This document shows, one piece after another, positions 36,334 to 49,415 of a stretch of 64,000 nucleotides of DNA (the first letter of the stretch is position 1; the number at the start of each line of letters is the position of its first letter). The DNA is from Linnemannia schmuckeri (taxonomy: Eukaryota > Mortierellomycota > Mortierellomycetes > Mortierellales > Mortierellaceae): the NCBI GenBank assembly GCA_029449235.1, contig JANATG010000006.1, positions 1,984,001 through 2,048,000 of the forward strand, read 5' to 3'. The translations under genes were made by a program, and so were the position numbers. Under the pieces are notes generated by a model. That model saw nothing but the letters and a program-made list of their open reading frames with translations, made no database searches and was not told the DNA's origin.

Positions 36334-39300
36334 ATAGTAGGAAAACAGGAGTAGGAGGATAGGATGACATGCGGGAAATAAAAAAGGAAAATGAAAAAAG
36401 AGGGGTTCAACCATGAGAGCGAACAGGCAAGGACAGTAACAGACAAAACAGACGGACAGAGAGAAAAAACAAATGAAGGGGTTAGTTCGTGCAAAGAGAT
36501 GAGCAAAGCGGGGACGATAGTCGAAGAAACCACCACTACGGTCGACGGTTGTAAAAGAAAAGGTCGTGTTGTTTGTAGTAGCTGGTTGTTGTTGTTCTGC
36601 TTGTTGTTGTCAGATCAGACTCCCTTCATTCCGTCGCTACCCAAAAGGAGAGAACAAGTACCATGACCACCCAAAGATAAAAAAGGGAGGCGACAAAGGA
36701 AGACATTGGGAAGAGAGGCGGTTGAACCATAACCAGGTTGAAGAATCCAAACCCAATTCATACGAACACACAGGGAAGGGATGATGGGAATGAGAGGGAG
36801 AGAGAGAGGATGAGGGAAAAAGAGGAAGAGAGAGAGCAATTATGCAAGCATCCATCCGATCACGAGTGATATGTGGTCTCGCTTCTTTTTTGTATCGATG
36901 GTACCACACATTGCATGTGCATTACATTGCGCCCAATTCCCTCAAGGCATAAGAGGGTATGGTTAAGTAGTGGATGGTGGTAGTGGCAGTATTATAGTAG
37001 CAGAGTGTGTGGCAAGGTGCATAGGGGGTAAGAGAGGCAATCGGACTTACCAAAGGTATTGATGTAGTCGGGAATGGTAAGCTGGTCGACAAGGACATCC
37101 AGTGTCACTCCTGGGACAGAGTCACTGTTGGACAAAAGAAGAGGCCGTTGAAAAATACATACATGTTGCGTTTGATGAGAGGCGGTGAGGGTGGACACAT
37201 GAATGAAACAATATAAAAAGTAATAGAAATAACGAGGGTGAACACAGGTCAGTCAGTCAGTCAGTTAGTCATTCGGAATAATAGAAAGTAGAGGCAAGAC
37301 CAAACAAAAGATTACAAGCGAAGGCCGTGGCCTTGTTGCAACAAGGACAGACATCATTAATGTTAATAGCAATATTGATGTCCAAGGGGTGTAATAGCAG
37401 GGGGCAGAAGGGGAAGGGGTGTATAGAACATAGGGTGTGTGTTTGCTTGAATCGAATACACAAAGAGCCGAATCCAACAAAGAGCGCGCGCGTTCAGAGC
37501 CGGCCAATGGCGTTTCATGATTTGCATATATATCCCATTACCATCCGCATCCCCACCCATATCTCAATGGTAATGCAAATGCATCGGTGGCATCGATGGA
37601 TGGGGGCTTCAAAGAAGGGAGGGGCGTGTAATAACAACAATTGGAAAACCCTATTGAAACCTTTGATGGATCAGGAGGAGTGTACAATGGAGAATGAGAA
37701 ACAAGGGTAACATTAAACTTACACTGAGTCCTTGGAACTGCGACGAGAGCCACTCGGAAACCCAGAGTCAGAGTTGAAGGATGAACTCATAGGCGAGGCT
37801 GGGGGCATCAACGAGCGGCTACTGTTGGCAATCGGCAGAGCTGGGCTTGTTTTGCCTGGAAGACTCAACTCCAACCCTTCAACACTGGCCTCGAATGAGA
37901 GGCCTGATGCACCATGAGGATGAGCAAATGGGTGATGTGAATGTGCATGTGCATGAGGGTGAGGCTGGCAAGCTGCCATGGCGCCGCCAGTACTAGTTAC
38001 TATTCCGTGTGAGCCGAGTGCTGCTGCGTGGCTCACTGAGTGTGGGTGGAGGGCGGGAGAAGAGACGCCCATGGTCGATATTGCGGAGGTGACGAATGAT
38101 AGGGATGAGGAGTGAGTAGGCGTAGAGGTAGGAGGAAGAGAGTGAGAGTGCGAGTGAGAATGAGAGGAGAGAGAAAGAGAGGAGGAGGAGGAAGAAGAGG
38201 AGTCTCGGGAATCGTCAAAGTAGGGAAGATGTGGATGGTGTGGGTGGTGAGAGTGGTTTTGATTGATGGAGGACGAAGAGGAGGAGGAATTGGTGGTGGA
38301 GGAGGAATGAAAGGAGGAGCCGAGAGGCAAGGAAGGGAAGAGAGGGAGAGGAGGGAGCATGGACGAAGGTGATGGTGAAGAAGAAGAAGAGGCAGAAGCA
38401 GAGGTGGTGATGATAGAGGAGGAGGAAGAGGAGGTTGTGGTTGAGGAAGGAGGGAATAAAGCGGACGAAGAAGGCAAAGAAGGGGACGAAACGGGGAAGA
38501 AGGATAAAGAGGAAGTGGGGCTCGGTCTTCGATCTGTTGTTGTTGTTGTTGTTGTTGTATCTGTCATTGTACCTGTTAATGTTCCAGTGGTGGCAACTAT
38601 AGGTGCAATTGTTGTTACTGTTGTCTTTGACTTTGTTGTGGTTGAAGACAATGAAAAGGAGGAAGAGGAAGAGGAAGAAGGTGGAGGTGAATCCGGACTG
38701 GCTGTGATGGCTGTGATTGGGGTCTGAGACGGATAGAGTCCAGGAGCCAGAAGAGCCGCCTGGTGCTCATCGATTGGACATGTCTCAGATCCAGGGCGAT
38801 TTCCAGTTCCAGGAATAGATAACGACTCTGAAGAAAGAATACCTTCACTCGACAACGACGACATCATCGCCAGCGAAGAGAACGAAGGCGACGACATCGG
38901 GAAGAGGCGGGTGCACGATGCAGATCGCGTCTGACGACTGATAGGAGTCCCCACTTCATTAATCGACGTGCTGTCAGGAGCCAGGAGGGATCTACTCCCT
39001 GGCTCAGCAAAGGACGCACGATGTGCCCTTAAGGTTCCTGAGGTAGGGAGAGTCGATCGAAGAGTTCCGCCAGTCGTTGTCGCAGTTGTCGTCAATGAAG
39101 AGAAACAATTGGACGAAGAGGTAGGAGATAGCGGGTTAATGCTGATGCATTGACCTTGACTATGGCTATGGCTGTGGCTGTGGCTGTGGCCGTGACTACT
39201 CGTGCTGTGCTTGGGGCTGAAGAGCGAAGTGTAGAAGGCAGTGGGTGAGAAGAAGACGGAGGATGACGGGGAAGAGGATGTCGACGTTGATGAGGATGAG

Positions 39301-39881
39301 GATGAGGCTGAGCACGAAGATGTGAAGGAGGAACGAGAGCGTCGATTATGTTGCTGGGGGAGAATAGTTGCCGAGTCGGTGTGGTGACGGGAGTGGTCTT
39401 TGAAAGGTGAGCCAGACAAGGATCCAGTCTGTGTCAAAGAGGAATGAGAGACCGACCCACTGTCGTTTGTGGAACCAGTTGAACCGGGTGTGTCTATATA
39501 TTGACAAGTAGTTGTTGGGGCTGGGGTCGAGGGCGAGGAGCTGGATTGAGATTGGGAACGGGAGGGAGGAGGGGAGAAGCGTTTGGAAATAGCAGAGAGA
39601 GCGTCCTTGCTCCTAGTGCCAATGCTGCCAGCCCTGCTTTTGGGTTTAGTGTTGTCCTTGACTGCCTCCTTGACTGTCGCCTCCTTGACCTCAGTGACTT
39701 CCATGAACTCCTTGACCTCGACCGGTTCTCGAGGACCAAGCTGGAGGTCAAGTTGAGGATCGTCCTCGAGGGACATGAGGAGGACTTGCTGTTCGAGGGT
39801 CAAGTCGATGATCTGAGCAGAGTGGGTAGCGCTGCCTTTGTGTGGAGGAAGTGGAGGTGACTGGTGAGGACTGTTGAGCAT
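33660..39881 (-). CDS. Ras guanine nucleotide exchange factor (REM plus CDC25 domains)
   Basis: Eight exons on the minus strand (39881-37723, 37124-37051, 36063-35916, 35708-34640, 34536-34366, 34259-34042, 33942-33660; first exon possibly preceded by another) give about 1373 residues. The first 720 residues are Ser/Thr/Pro/His-rich with one conserved-looking patch near the start (LTLEQQVLLMSLEDDPQ). The RasGEF_N/REM module follows (VDQLTIPDYINTF, KVFLMIYRKFLRP, YYWLKHHPNDLI). A linker of about 260 residues with poly(Q) leads to the CDC25 catalytic domain (AAQLTCIEF, FNFISSWVG, GNFNTTMAIIGAMN, KLPCIPYL, GVHLGDLLSISEGN). It should load GTP onto Ras-family GTPases at membranes. The upstream in-frame sequence begins at a strong acceptor (CCCCCCCTAG, 39984-39975), so an upstream exon adding residues is likely. 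Confidence 0.88.
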
Positions 39882-42800
39882 CGCTATGATCGTGATCGTA
39901 TCTGTCGGCCTCCTGTAGGTGGAACTGGTGGTGCTGAGGCCCTGACGCGAATCCGATGGGGTCTCAACAGACAACTAGGGGGGGAGGCGAGAGGGAGACA
40001 GAGATCGACGACGGCGCGCGCGATGAGTAGCGTCGGAGAAGAAACGATAGGCGAAGGTAGTTTGAGCGGAGGAGTTGAACTGAATAGGGAGAGAGAGAAA
40101 GAGAGAACGAGAAAGTAAGGAAGGGAGGCAAGTGAGGTTCTTGGTGAGAGAGGTGGTACAAGAGGAAAGATATGTGTGCAATTGAATGGGAGAGTGAGTG
40201 AGAAGCGCGTTTGTGTAGTTGTGGTGGAGGAGGTATTCTGTCGATCGTGTTTTCTTTGTATGCTTGTCGATGTATGTGGATATGAATAAATGAATGGATG
40301 ATTCTCTTTTCCTTTACAATGATTGGCAGAAAGTATTGGTCAAAAGAGGTAAACAGAAGAGGGAAAGAAAAAAAGAGGTAAACAGAAGAGGGAAAGAAAA
40401 AGAAAAAAGAGGAAGCGAGCAGAGAAGGTAATGGATAAGAGGAAAAGTGTGAGAGAGAGAAAGAGAGGGACGCGTCCTTTTTGTTGTTGTTGTTTCCCCT
40501 GTGGCCCCCGCTAAAAATATAATAAGATGGATATGGCACGGTCTTTTTTTTCTTGCTTTCTTTCTTGTTTGCCTCCTTATTTTGAGGGTGAAAGGGACAG
40601 GACAGGGAGAGGGTATGACAGTGAACACAAGAGTAGGACAGTGAAGTGGTCAGGGAGAAGAGAGAGAAAGAGAGGCCAAGGGAGCGGGAAGAAGTGAATG
40701 GGAAGAATCGAAGGAAGGAAGGAGAACAAATGAACAAAGCAGGGAACAACAGAAGAGTTCTTTTACATTCAGAATGGACGCGGTAGGTGCGTGAATGGCG
40801 CGAATGAAAATAAATTTACAAGTGAGAATGAGAGAGTGAGAGCAAAGGCGCGTCTTTATTGCGAGTGTGTGGGTGTGTGGTGTGAGTGAGTGTTGAAATG
40901 TGCGTTTGTGTGTGAGAGAGACAGAGAGAAGGAGGGAGAGCGTACGCTGGCAATGAGGAATGTGTGAATTTGAACGCGAAAAAGGAAAGGGAATGAGATC
41001 AACCCGGAGGGTGAAGTTGAAAAGGTGAAGAAAAAAAAAGAAAAAAGAAAAGAAAGAAAAGGCGTCAAGAAAAAAAAAAATACAATAAAAAAGGCAAACA
41101 GAAGATAACAAGGACAATCCGTCATTGAAGAACAATAGCCAAATGACCAATGACACGATGCACTATTGCGAAGACTTTTGTGCTTCTATCTTCTCCTCTT
41201 TTCAATGGGGGCTAAGAAGTAGCCACAGATAAAGCCGATGGTGAAGAAGAGAAGAGGCGTTTCTTCGTTCTGACAGATCTCACCCTGCACCTCTCACTTA
41301 CAGTGATGAGTAATTGAATGGCTGATGGCTGATGATATCTGACTGCTAAAAACATATCTTGTAGAAGATGCGCAATGGGGAAAAGGGATCTTCCTTGGGA
41401 AAAAGAAAGAAAGGAGAAGAAGTAAGAAAAAAATAGAAGGAAGAGGCAGGGAACTTGTAAGAAGGAAAAAAAAACACAAACAACAACAAGAGGGAAGGGA
41501 GGGGAGAAGGGGTGAGTGAGAAGGGGAGAGGAAGGAAGGGAGGGAGGGAAGGAGGGGCATGAGAAGGGGGAAGGGATGGATGATGAAGTGAAGGGAGGAG
41601 AGAAAGAAAAAAAAGGGAGGGAGGAGACATAAGGGAGATACAACGAGAGTAAGAGACACACATACACACTAACAGCGAAGAAGAACGTCGTCAGTGGACA
41701 AAGACGAAAACAGAAGGAAAAGACAAGAAAGCAAGTATGAGTAGGAAAGTATTCAATCGCGGCCATGGCGACTATGAGAACACAAGCAAACAAACAATAC
41801 AGCATCCTCAAGACACCATTTGGCACATAATGCCTTGGATGAGATAGATGTCTCACTATCCATCGCATGTCTCTAACACATATTATATCTCAAGAGGCAG
41901 TAACGAAAAGACAGCTATCGCATCGGGTCAACTTGGCATGAGCGGCACATATGATGCCATGCCAAATACCCCATGGCCACCTTGAACACGTCTCTCTCTA
42001 TCACTCTGCCTAAGCGCTCTTCCTTACTTCCATTCTTCCTTCCTTTTCTTCTTACCCATCCTGCTTCCTTTACTCTCCTCTCCTCCTCTCCCCTCTTCTT
42101 CCCTTCCTTTCCCCTCCCTCGGGGAACGCGCTGCTCGTCTTGCCGGTAACGAACAGCATCAAGATCAAAGCAAGACTAGCGATGGGTCACCACCCTCCCT
42201 CCCTCCTCTCCTCATTCTTCCCTGTAGTACACAAAACTCATACTCCCCCTCACCCTGTGTCTTCTCTGCCTCTCCTTTAACTGTACTCTGTCTGTCTCCT
42301 TCAGTCTATGACTATACTCACCCTCAGGTGGTTCAGTTGGCCTGTGCTTGCTTGCTTGGCCAGGTGAAATATGTTCTGTCTTGAGCAGATTGAGCATAGC
42401 TTTCCTTTCTTTATTCACAAAGGCAATAGGCGGAAAAAAAACATCCTGTAACCACTTACTCTATTATCAATTGAGTCCATGGAACAATAACAGAAAGCAA
42501 TTATGAGGGTTGGAATAAGAAGAGGTCACTGCAAATGCAAGACAAAAAAGTTGTCGCCCCACACTCCATTCCATGCCCGTCCGTCCCTCGTCCCTTCTTG
42601 AACATCTAGGTTGGTGCAAGAACAAACGACACGGTTCAGAACGGGCGCAAAGCATCGTTGGTATGGGATCCTAGGTTGGCGCCTCGTTTTGTGTTGTTTT
42701 GGCTTGTTGCTTTTTATTTGTTTATTATTCCGCTTGGAACTGGCGGGCATGAAAAAAGGGGGCAAGCAATACACCCTCTCACATACAGAAAGAGAGAGAG

Positions 42801-45800
42801 ACACAGACCTTGGCACCGTTTCGTTTGTTCATGCAAAACTCTCCTTCTCTCAAACAGACACCAACAAAAGGAACAAAAACACCCAACCCCAACGAAAAAA
42901 AAGCAACGACATCATCAGAAAGTAACGATTTCATTCAAACAAAAAAAAAAAGGAGATTCCCATCTCAATCCCGCTTCTTATTTCTCTGTTATACTTCGTC
43001 TGCTTCCCGGCAACTAATTGTTTTCCATGACAGAGCAAGTAAAACAGGGGAGATTGGGAACATTACAGCCACGTTCCGTGGCAAAAGTGGAGAAGAAAAA
43101 GTGGTGTAATGCAATTTACATTGTCGATTATTGCATGAACAACATGGAAAGGAAGGAAAGAAGGGAAGAATGAGGAGGAGGCAAAGACGGGGCGAGTCGG
43201 GGCACGGTTTGGGAGAGAGATAAGGAAGAGCAACAAAAACTAGAGTAAAAAAATAGAACCAAGAGGACTTTCCGTTTATGCGCGACATAGTCAACGCAGG
43301 ATCAGGTGGCAAATGAGGTAAGACTGGACGCAGGAATCGGCCCAGAGATGATTGTGTTCTTTCTTTCATGCTAATGCCTTCTTGCCACGCGTTGAGATAT
43401 GCGGAACTACACATAAAATCACCGTCCCCTTGGGAGTCGCGTTTCTCATGGGGACGTGCTCTTACTGCATAGAATAACTTGTTTGTGTTGAGGCGTAAAT
43501 ATACCACTGCGAATAAGCACTGTGCTTCAATCAGTGACTCTTCTCTATCTCAATTTACAAAGACAGGAAGAGGTCAATGCATCGCTTTCTTACAAAGTGG
43601 TCAGGTGTTGGCCCTCTATCATATCCCTTTGACACGCTTACCAAATAGGCACACAGCCATCTCGATACTGCAATAGGACAATGCCTTTTAGAGAGAAGTA
43701 CGGCGTACAAAGTACATTATCAAAAGCATGGTAACAGAATACTTTAGTTGACTTGTCGAGGCACAGCGCACAAGGTGTGCATGTGTTCATGTCAGAATGA
43801 GCTCACAAGGTTGGTGGCAAAATATTAAAAAAGGGATTTCGTGGAACATGGTTATTATGATGAATATTTGCATGCACGGACGGAGCGTGGGGTCAAAATT
43901 ACATTTCTCTAAGACTTTTCCAGAAGGAACAGAAGGAGATCTTTTTCTCCCTCGTCTATTTCCTACTGCAGTCAATTTACTTTTGAGTGATTTTTTTTTT
44001 TTACCTTTTCTCAGTCACATTCAGCACGCCAGCTGCTGATTGCTGAGTGATGCTGCGCCGCCCATTGAAGATTAAACTGTACGCGATATTAACAACAAGT
44101 CGTGCGAGAAATTGTTGCTGTTGTTGGTGTGCACCTTTATGTCATAACATACACCAACGTTACTGTAATCGTAAACCCTTCGATCGCTGAAAAGTTCTAT
44201 TCTACTTAACGGTTAGGTACGCAGGTTCCTTAGTCTTTTTCTTTTCGTCCCCACATAGGGAACAGAGAAGGGATCACGCGTTTCCAGTCAATCAGGCGAT
44301 AACTTTTTTCCATTTTTATCTGGACGAGAGAATGGAAGGGTCATATGATTCCGCCTCAACCTTAGATCCCCCTTCTTATTATCTTTCATTTTGGTTGTTT
44401 CTACCAACCTGAGCATCGTAATGTTCACAGTCTCTTTTCCTTTGCTTTGATCATCTCCTTTCGCATGAGGGATTGAAGACTCGCTTCCAGTTGCAGCACT
44501 GGCCCTTGCTTACTTTTCTTAACATGATATATGAGAGCAATGACGTGAGACCCTATATTTCTGTTCATGTTTTGTGATTATAATTGTGGACGATAGGATT
44601 ACGCTGTGAGACCTCGTCTTCTTTCCATGTCTTTTTCTTCCTGGGCGAAGATAAATAAAGGGTAGTCTCTAGCAGACCCATATTCTTTCTTATTTTCTCA
44701 AAAGGGAATATTATAATATGAAAATGACGAATTGGACGAGAGCCAACTCTTTAGTTCAGTCAGTATTGCTCCTTTCCCACTTGCGCCAGAAACCCCTCCC
44801 CCCCCCCCCCCCTCGCTTTGAGATCTTTAGGTATTTGCCTTTTTGTTCTGTTTAATGCCTTCGTCAGCATGCTTTTCTATTTTGTCTTTTTGGCTCCTGT
44901 GCGCTGAGCACCTAGGTGTAGTTAGATATTTGACTGCCTCTAACTTCCGGAGCTGGATACTATAACAAGTGAAGCATCTAGTACCGGGACTAACGCGACT
45001 TAATTATCTCAAGTTCCATCACACAAAAAAAAATCGCACATGGCGATATGTCGGTTGGGGTTGATGTCTCGTTGGCGTATCGTTTTTCGTCAATTGGAGG
45101 ATATAAGAATGATGCCGAGGTAGGGCGCCTCGCCTTTCTATTCTTGGAAATCATCTGCACGATGGAGGATGCTAAGGAGTCCTCTTGCTCCTTTAAACAA
45201 TCTTCAATTGACAAACTGGACGCGTTTGTGTCTGTCGCCTTTGTTGTATAGGACTTTCAAAATAATTTGAAATGGTCGATAGCTCTCAAAGCCCACATCG
45301 TTTACATGAATACTAAAAAAAAAAAAATAGTGCAGGTAAGATGCACACCGGATTGCGCTGCAGTCACCGTTCTTGTTCGACTGAATTAAATGCTGAAGTC
45401 TTGATCGTCGTCTTTTCAGGAGAGCATTGTTATATTCATGATCTTCTCGACTATCTCTCCTGAACAAAAATATAAAAATAAAGGACACGCTTTCCCCATT
45501 CAAATACTGCTTTTTTTTGCGTCCAAGACTTCATTGAGATGGATGGACCGATAAAAAATAGACAGAGAGCGCGCTGATCAATTTTTTCTCTCTTCTTTCG
45601 ACAACGGATTCCAGGACACGCGTAGATTGCAAGCCTCTAATGCACTTTGACTCATTTACGTTCATTTGCAAGGATAGGCTTTTCTGGAGGTGTGATCGCT
45701 TTTCTTTTCTTTTAAACAGAGTGGGATAGACGTTCGACAAAGTGAACAATGCTTTTTTCCTTGTTTTTTGTTTCAACTTATATGAGACAATCCTGAAGAC

Positions 45801-47133
45801 CACCCCAATTGTGACCTTTTCTTTTATTTTTTTTTCTAGTTGTTCACATCATGGATCGAGGATTCATATGAAAAGAATCCGAAGCCTTTTTTCAATCCTT
45901 TCTTTTAATAAAGATGGTGGATGTGATTCCAGTACGAGTGCCAATTTTTTTTTCCCAATTTCTGACTCTGCGAGTTAGGTATCCTCGTTTCCGTTTTCGA
46001 GGGAGGAGAGGGATGAAAATTAGCAATCAAAAAATAGTGAATATGCACCGATTAACACAACTAAAGCTGGCCCTTTCACCCGTTCTCTGATGTTCCTTAC
46101 TATCAATACGAAAGCTAAAACAAATGCACATATCGAGCTGAAAGAGCGAGCGGCCTCATGGCATAGAGTTCTCTCAATTGGAGGATTTGAGGCTCTTCGT
46201 TATCAGATAACGCTATTTCAAAGTTTTGAAAAGAGTACCGTGCGCGAACAGCGGCGGCCACGGCTGTTCATTTCGATTTTAAATATGTGCCCGCATTATC
46301 CTTTTTTCCGTTTTTCTTCTTTGTTGTTCAAATCTTCATGATATAGATTCTGAATGTTTAGGAAAGCCGAAGGAATGCATAATTTAGATTTATTCTACAT
46401 TATTTGTGCTGACTGCCGTCGATTCAACTGTGAGTTCCAGGACGACTTTTACGCTTAGCTTTCATATCAGAACAAATAGCTGAGCGTCGATATTTGTACG
46501 TAGACTTTGACTCTCTCCCCTCAGGATATATATTTTTTTTCCTTCATTGACACTTTCTGATATATCTTATGCTTGTATTATGGAAGCCTAACGATGAACG
46601 CTCTTCTATTTTTTGGTTGGTACTTTCGTTTCTAGTTTATGCCTGTTTGCTCGTTGTTGTGTCTGTGTTTCTGCGAATAAGCGTGTGTGAGAGAGGAGTA
46701 GAGAGGATACAGTGCTTCTGACTCTTCTTAAAAAATGCTGTCCTCTGATGGCTGGACTGGACCGCGTGAACAAAAAAATGATCACTTGCATTGACATCAG
46801 CACAACACGAAACGTGCCTCTTTTCAAAAGGCGCGTTCGTATAAGTTCTCGCATTTCACGCCCAAATCGTAATCCATGGTTCCCACCTTTCTCAGTCAAT
46901 GCATATCATCGAAACAATAAAGCCATCACGACGCGTCAGAAAAGCAGTTCTTTATTCGGCACAGTAAGAGAAAAAATAGAATATAAAATTTGTACCCCGC
47001 TGCGACAATCAGTGACTGGAAAAAAAAAAAGAAAAAAAGGGAAACCAACTGAAACAAAGAAATGAAAAAAAAAACCAAGAGAAAAGCAAAAAAAAAAAGT
47101 AGCAAAAAAAGAGGACAGAGGACAAATCGAGGC
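39882..47133. other. 7.2 kb gene-poor region
   Basis: 39.9-41.7 kb is strongly purine-rich on the plus strand, so it is pyrimidine-rich in the direction of the RasGEF transcript and may be its promoter and long leader. 42.0-42.3 kb is the reverse (C/T-rich on plus). 43.5-46.9 kb is AT-richer with fragments that read weakly as protein (minus 45214-44990; plus 46090-46341) but have no start or clear splicing. A poly(C) run lies at about 44797-44812. No gene is supported. Confidence 0.5.
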
Positions 47134-49415
47134 TTAGTAGTCGTTCTTGACGTCAATGTCCATGTGGCCGTGCTCGGGATGCCCGTTACTGCCATCAAAT
47201 GGGCCTTCGTTCTTCAACGAGGGTCGGCGGTCTCCAGGGCTTCCGCCTCTTGGGGGAGAGCGATCACGAGGAGAGAGAGAGCGACGTCTGGGAGAGGGAG
47301 AGCGGCGGCGGGGGGAAGGCGAACGGCGTCTGGGCGAGGGCGAACGGCGGTTGCCACGTCCACGGGGAGAAGGAGAGCGGCGACGCGAGGAACGGGAGCG
47401 AGAGCGGGAACGGGATCGAGGGGATCTTGAGCGAGATCGGCTATACGAGCGACGACGTCTGGGGCTGCGGCTGTCACGGCGGCGATCACGGCGATCTCTG
47501 GAGGGAGATCGTGAGCGCGTGTAACGGCGGGAACTATTGGTTCAACACATAGTACATAATACTAGATTAGACTCCGTTATCCTGAAGGATCCATGGTCAA
47601 GTATACGTATGCAAACAAAGTGTCGAAAAGTTGTACCTTGGTCGATAATGACGGTCGGCAGATCGGGAGCGGCGACGATCTCCTCCGCCTCCTCGTCCAC
47701 CGTGGCTATAACGAATTTGAATGGCATGTTAGATCGTCATCCTGGTTCTCAGTACACATATGATCATCCAAATCCTCTAACAACTCATGAAACCTGCATT
47801 ACGCACCCTCTCATTTGGTTGGGACCTACATAATTCAAATTGGTAAAAAACCACGGTTAGACATCGATCTCAAAAGGTGTAGCTACCAATCGCAACAATT
47901 CGTCTCCGATGTTATCATGATTAAACTTACTCTTGCGGCGACCCTGGGCGTATTGGAGCCCAAGCTTGCGCCCATCAAGGACGAACTGCTCGCCAGACTC
48001 AAAGACGCGGCGGGCATCCTCTTCATCGTGGTACCTGAGGGCAGAGGCGGAAACCAGGATCCAAAAGGCAGATGTACGGCACGGTGAAATAAGAGTGTAA
48101 GGGGCGGAGTGTTAGGTCTAGAAAACAAGTTTCTTGAACGAATCGCCATCTCTTGTGCACATGTAAGAGTCCAGGGAGTGGTGGAGGAGGATTCATCTCC
48201 GCTTGAGGTCCATGTCCATCCAAGAAAGGGGCGGAGGTATATGGCTGTACGGACTGCCAACGGGTTGCCAAAAGCACTGTGGAAGGAGGTGGTCTTGTCG
48301 ATCGCCGTGTCTCTGCCTTGCACGTATTCTTGTCGAGGTCGTTCTTTTCTCATGTGAACGTTCTTGTGAAATAATCTTGCCGTCACTCTGAATGTCAATC
48401 TTGTCTTGACTTGTGGAGTCTTGTTGTAAAAAGACGATAAAGACCGGATATTTGTTTTTGTTGAATAAAAGAATGGAGAAGAACAGCGGTTGGCAACACA
48501 TCATCATCCAGTGTTGGAAACTACGTCGTCTTTTTCCATTCGTACCCTCTTTTTTGCTTTATCACGTCCATGTTGTATCCATGTAGGGTCGTCTGTTGAA
48601 AGAAGTGTCCATGTGTTCTGTATGTCTGTCTGCCCAGTACTTCACCCCCCTTGATGTCTTTGTCCTGCCGTTTGCTTATTTCGTTACGAAAAACTTGATT
48701 AAAATGAAAAAAAACAAACCGTACTGGATGTAAGCGAATCCTCGGGGAAGTCCAGAGTAGTAATCTAAAATAGCCAGTCGCAAGGGTTAAGGCAGATAAA
48801 AAAAGGGAGTAATGTGTGAGCAATTTGGCAATAGGAAAATGTCCAACTCTCCTCGATGACTCCTTTTTTTCTCTTGTGGTGTTTGGAAGCCCCCCATGCC
48901 GAATGCATATTTAATCAAGCCGGAAAACAACGCAGGCAAAGTGTCAACTCGTCTGTCGTTGTTGAGAGTCCGTGTTTTGCTGAAGAGATACGTTAAGATA
49001 TGCTCTGCTTTACCTTTGGGGATGTAGACTAGAAAAAGTGAACAAAGTGATAACATCAGGGAGGTGGCGTAACCATTGTTAGTTTTCAGGAAAAGTTAAT
49101 ATACAGTGCGTCTATACAACGCGAAAGTAAAACTTCCTGCAAGAGAGACTTACCATCAGCAATCCGTCCATGGGGCTCAAAGAGAGTCGCCAGGTCGCTT
49201 GGGCTGCAAATTGAAAAAAGCGAATGAGAGACAGTGAACGATAAGAGATGTGAGAGCCATGGTTGGGAATCCAATCAAAAACGTCATATGCTGGCAGAAT
49301 CTCCAGCGCGGCATTCTGTCTCCTTCAAGAAATGTGTTGTATTTTACCGAGTGCTGTCTTTGAATCCGCTTACGTAGAGCGAGATCGCGTCGTTTTGTCT
49401 ATCGCGTGGTGGCAT
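47134..49415 (-). CDS. SR-rich splicing factor, SRSF10/SRSF12-like
   Basis: Eight minus-strand exons (49415-49348, 49203-49154, 49028-49014, 48764-48725, 48034-47931, 47825-47807, 47705-47637, 47533-47134) give 254 residues. One RRM (about 12-88) has RNP2 SLYVSGF and RNP1 GFAYIQY. AQGRRKSPNQM follows the RRM and matches the FAQG-x-RK-TPNQM stretch of human SRSF10/12. Then come a GGRGGGG patch, an RS domain with SPSPRRR repeats (about 108-225) and an acidic/His tail. It should be a nuclear regulator of pre-mRNA splicing. Two exons are very small: 15 nt (codes VYIPK) and 19 nt (codes SPNQMRG). The RS frame is reached only if the 19-nt exon is included. It is divergent from the COMPASS subunit gene. 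Confidence 0.88.

Noticed and set aside
38112..38727. Long plus-strand frames rich in Glu/Arg/Val under the RasGEF exon
   Set aside because: Reverse complement of Ser/Thr repeats; low complexity with no start context.
39964..40749. 261-codon Ser/Phe/Leu frame on the minus strand
   Set aside because: Arises from the purine-rich block; no true ATG and low complexity. More likely leader or promoter sequence.
48034..48764. Apparent frame conflict between SR-factor exons 4 and 5
   Set aside because: Resolved by using the donor GTACGG four bases earlier, which gives a continuous RRM of normal length; no extra exon is needed.
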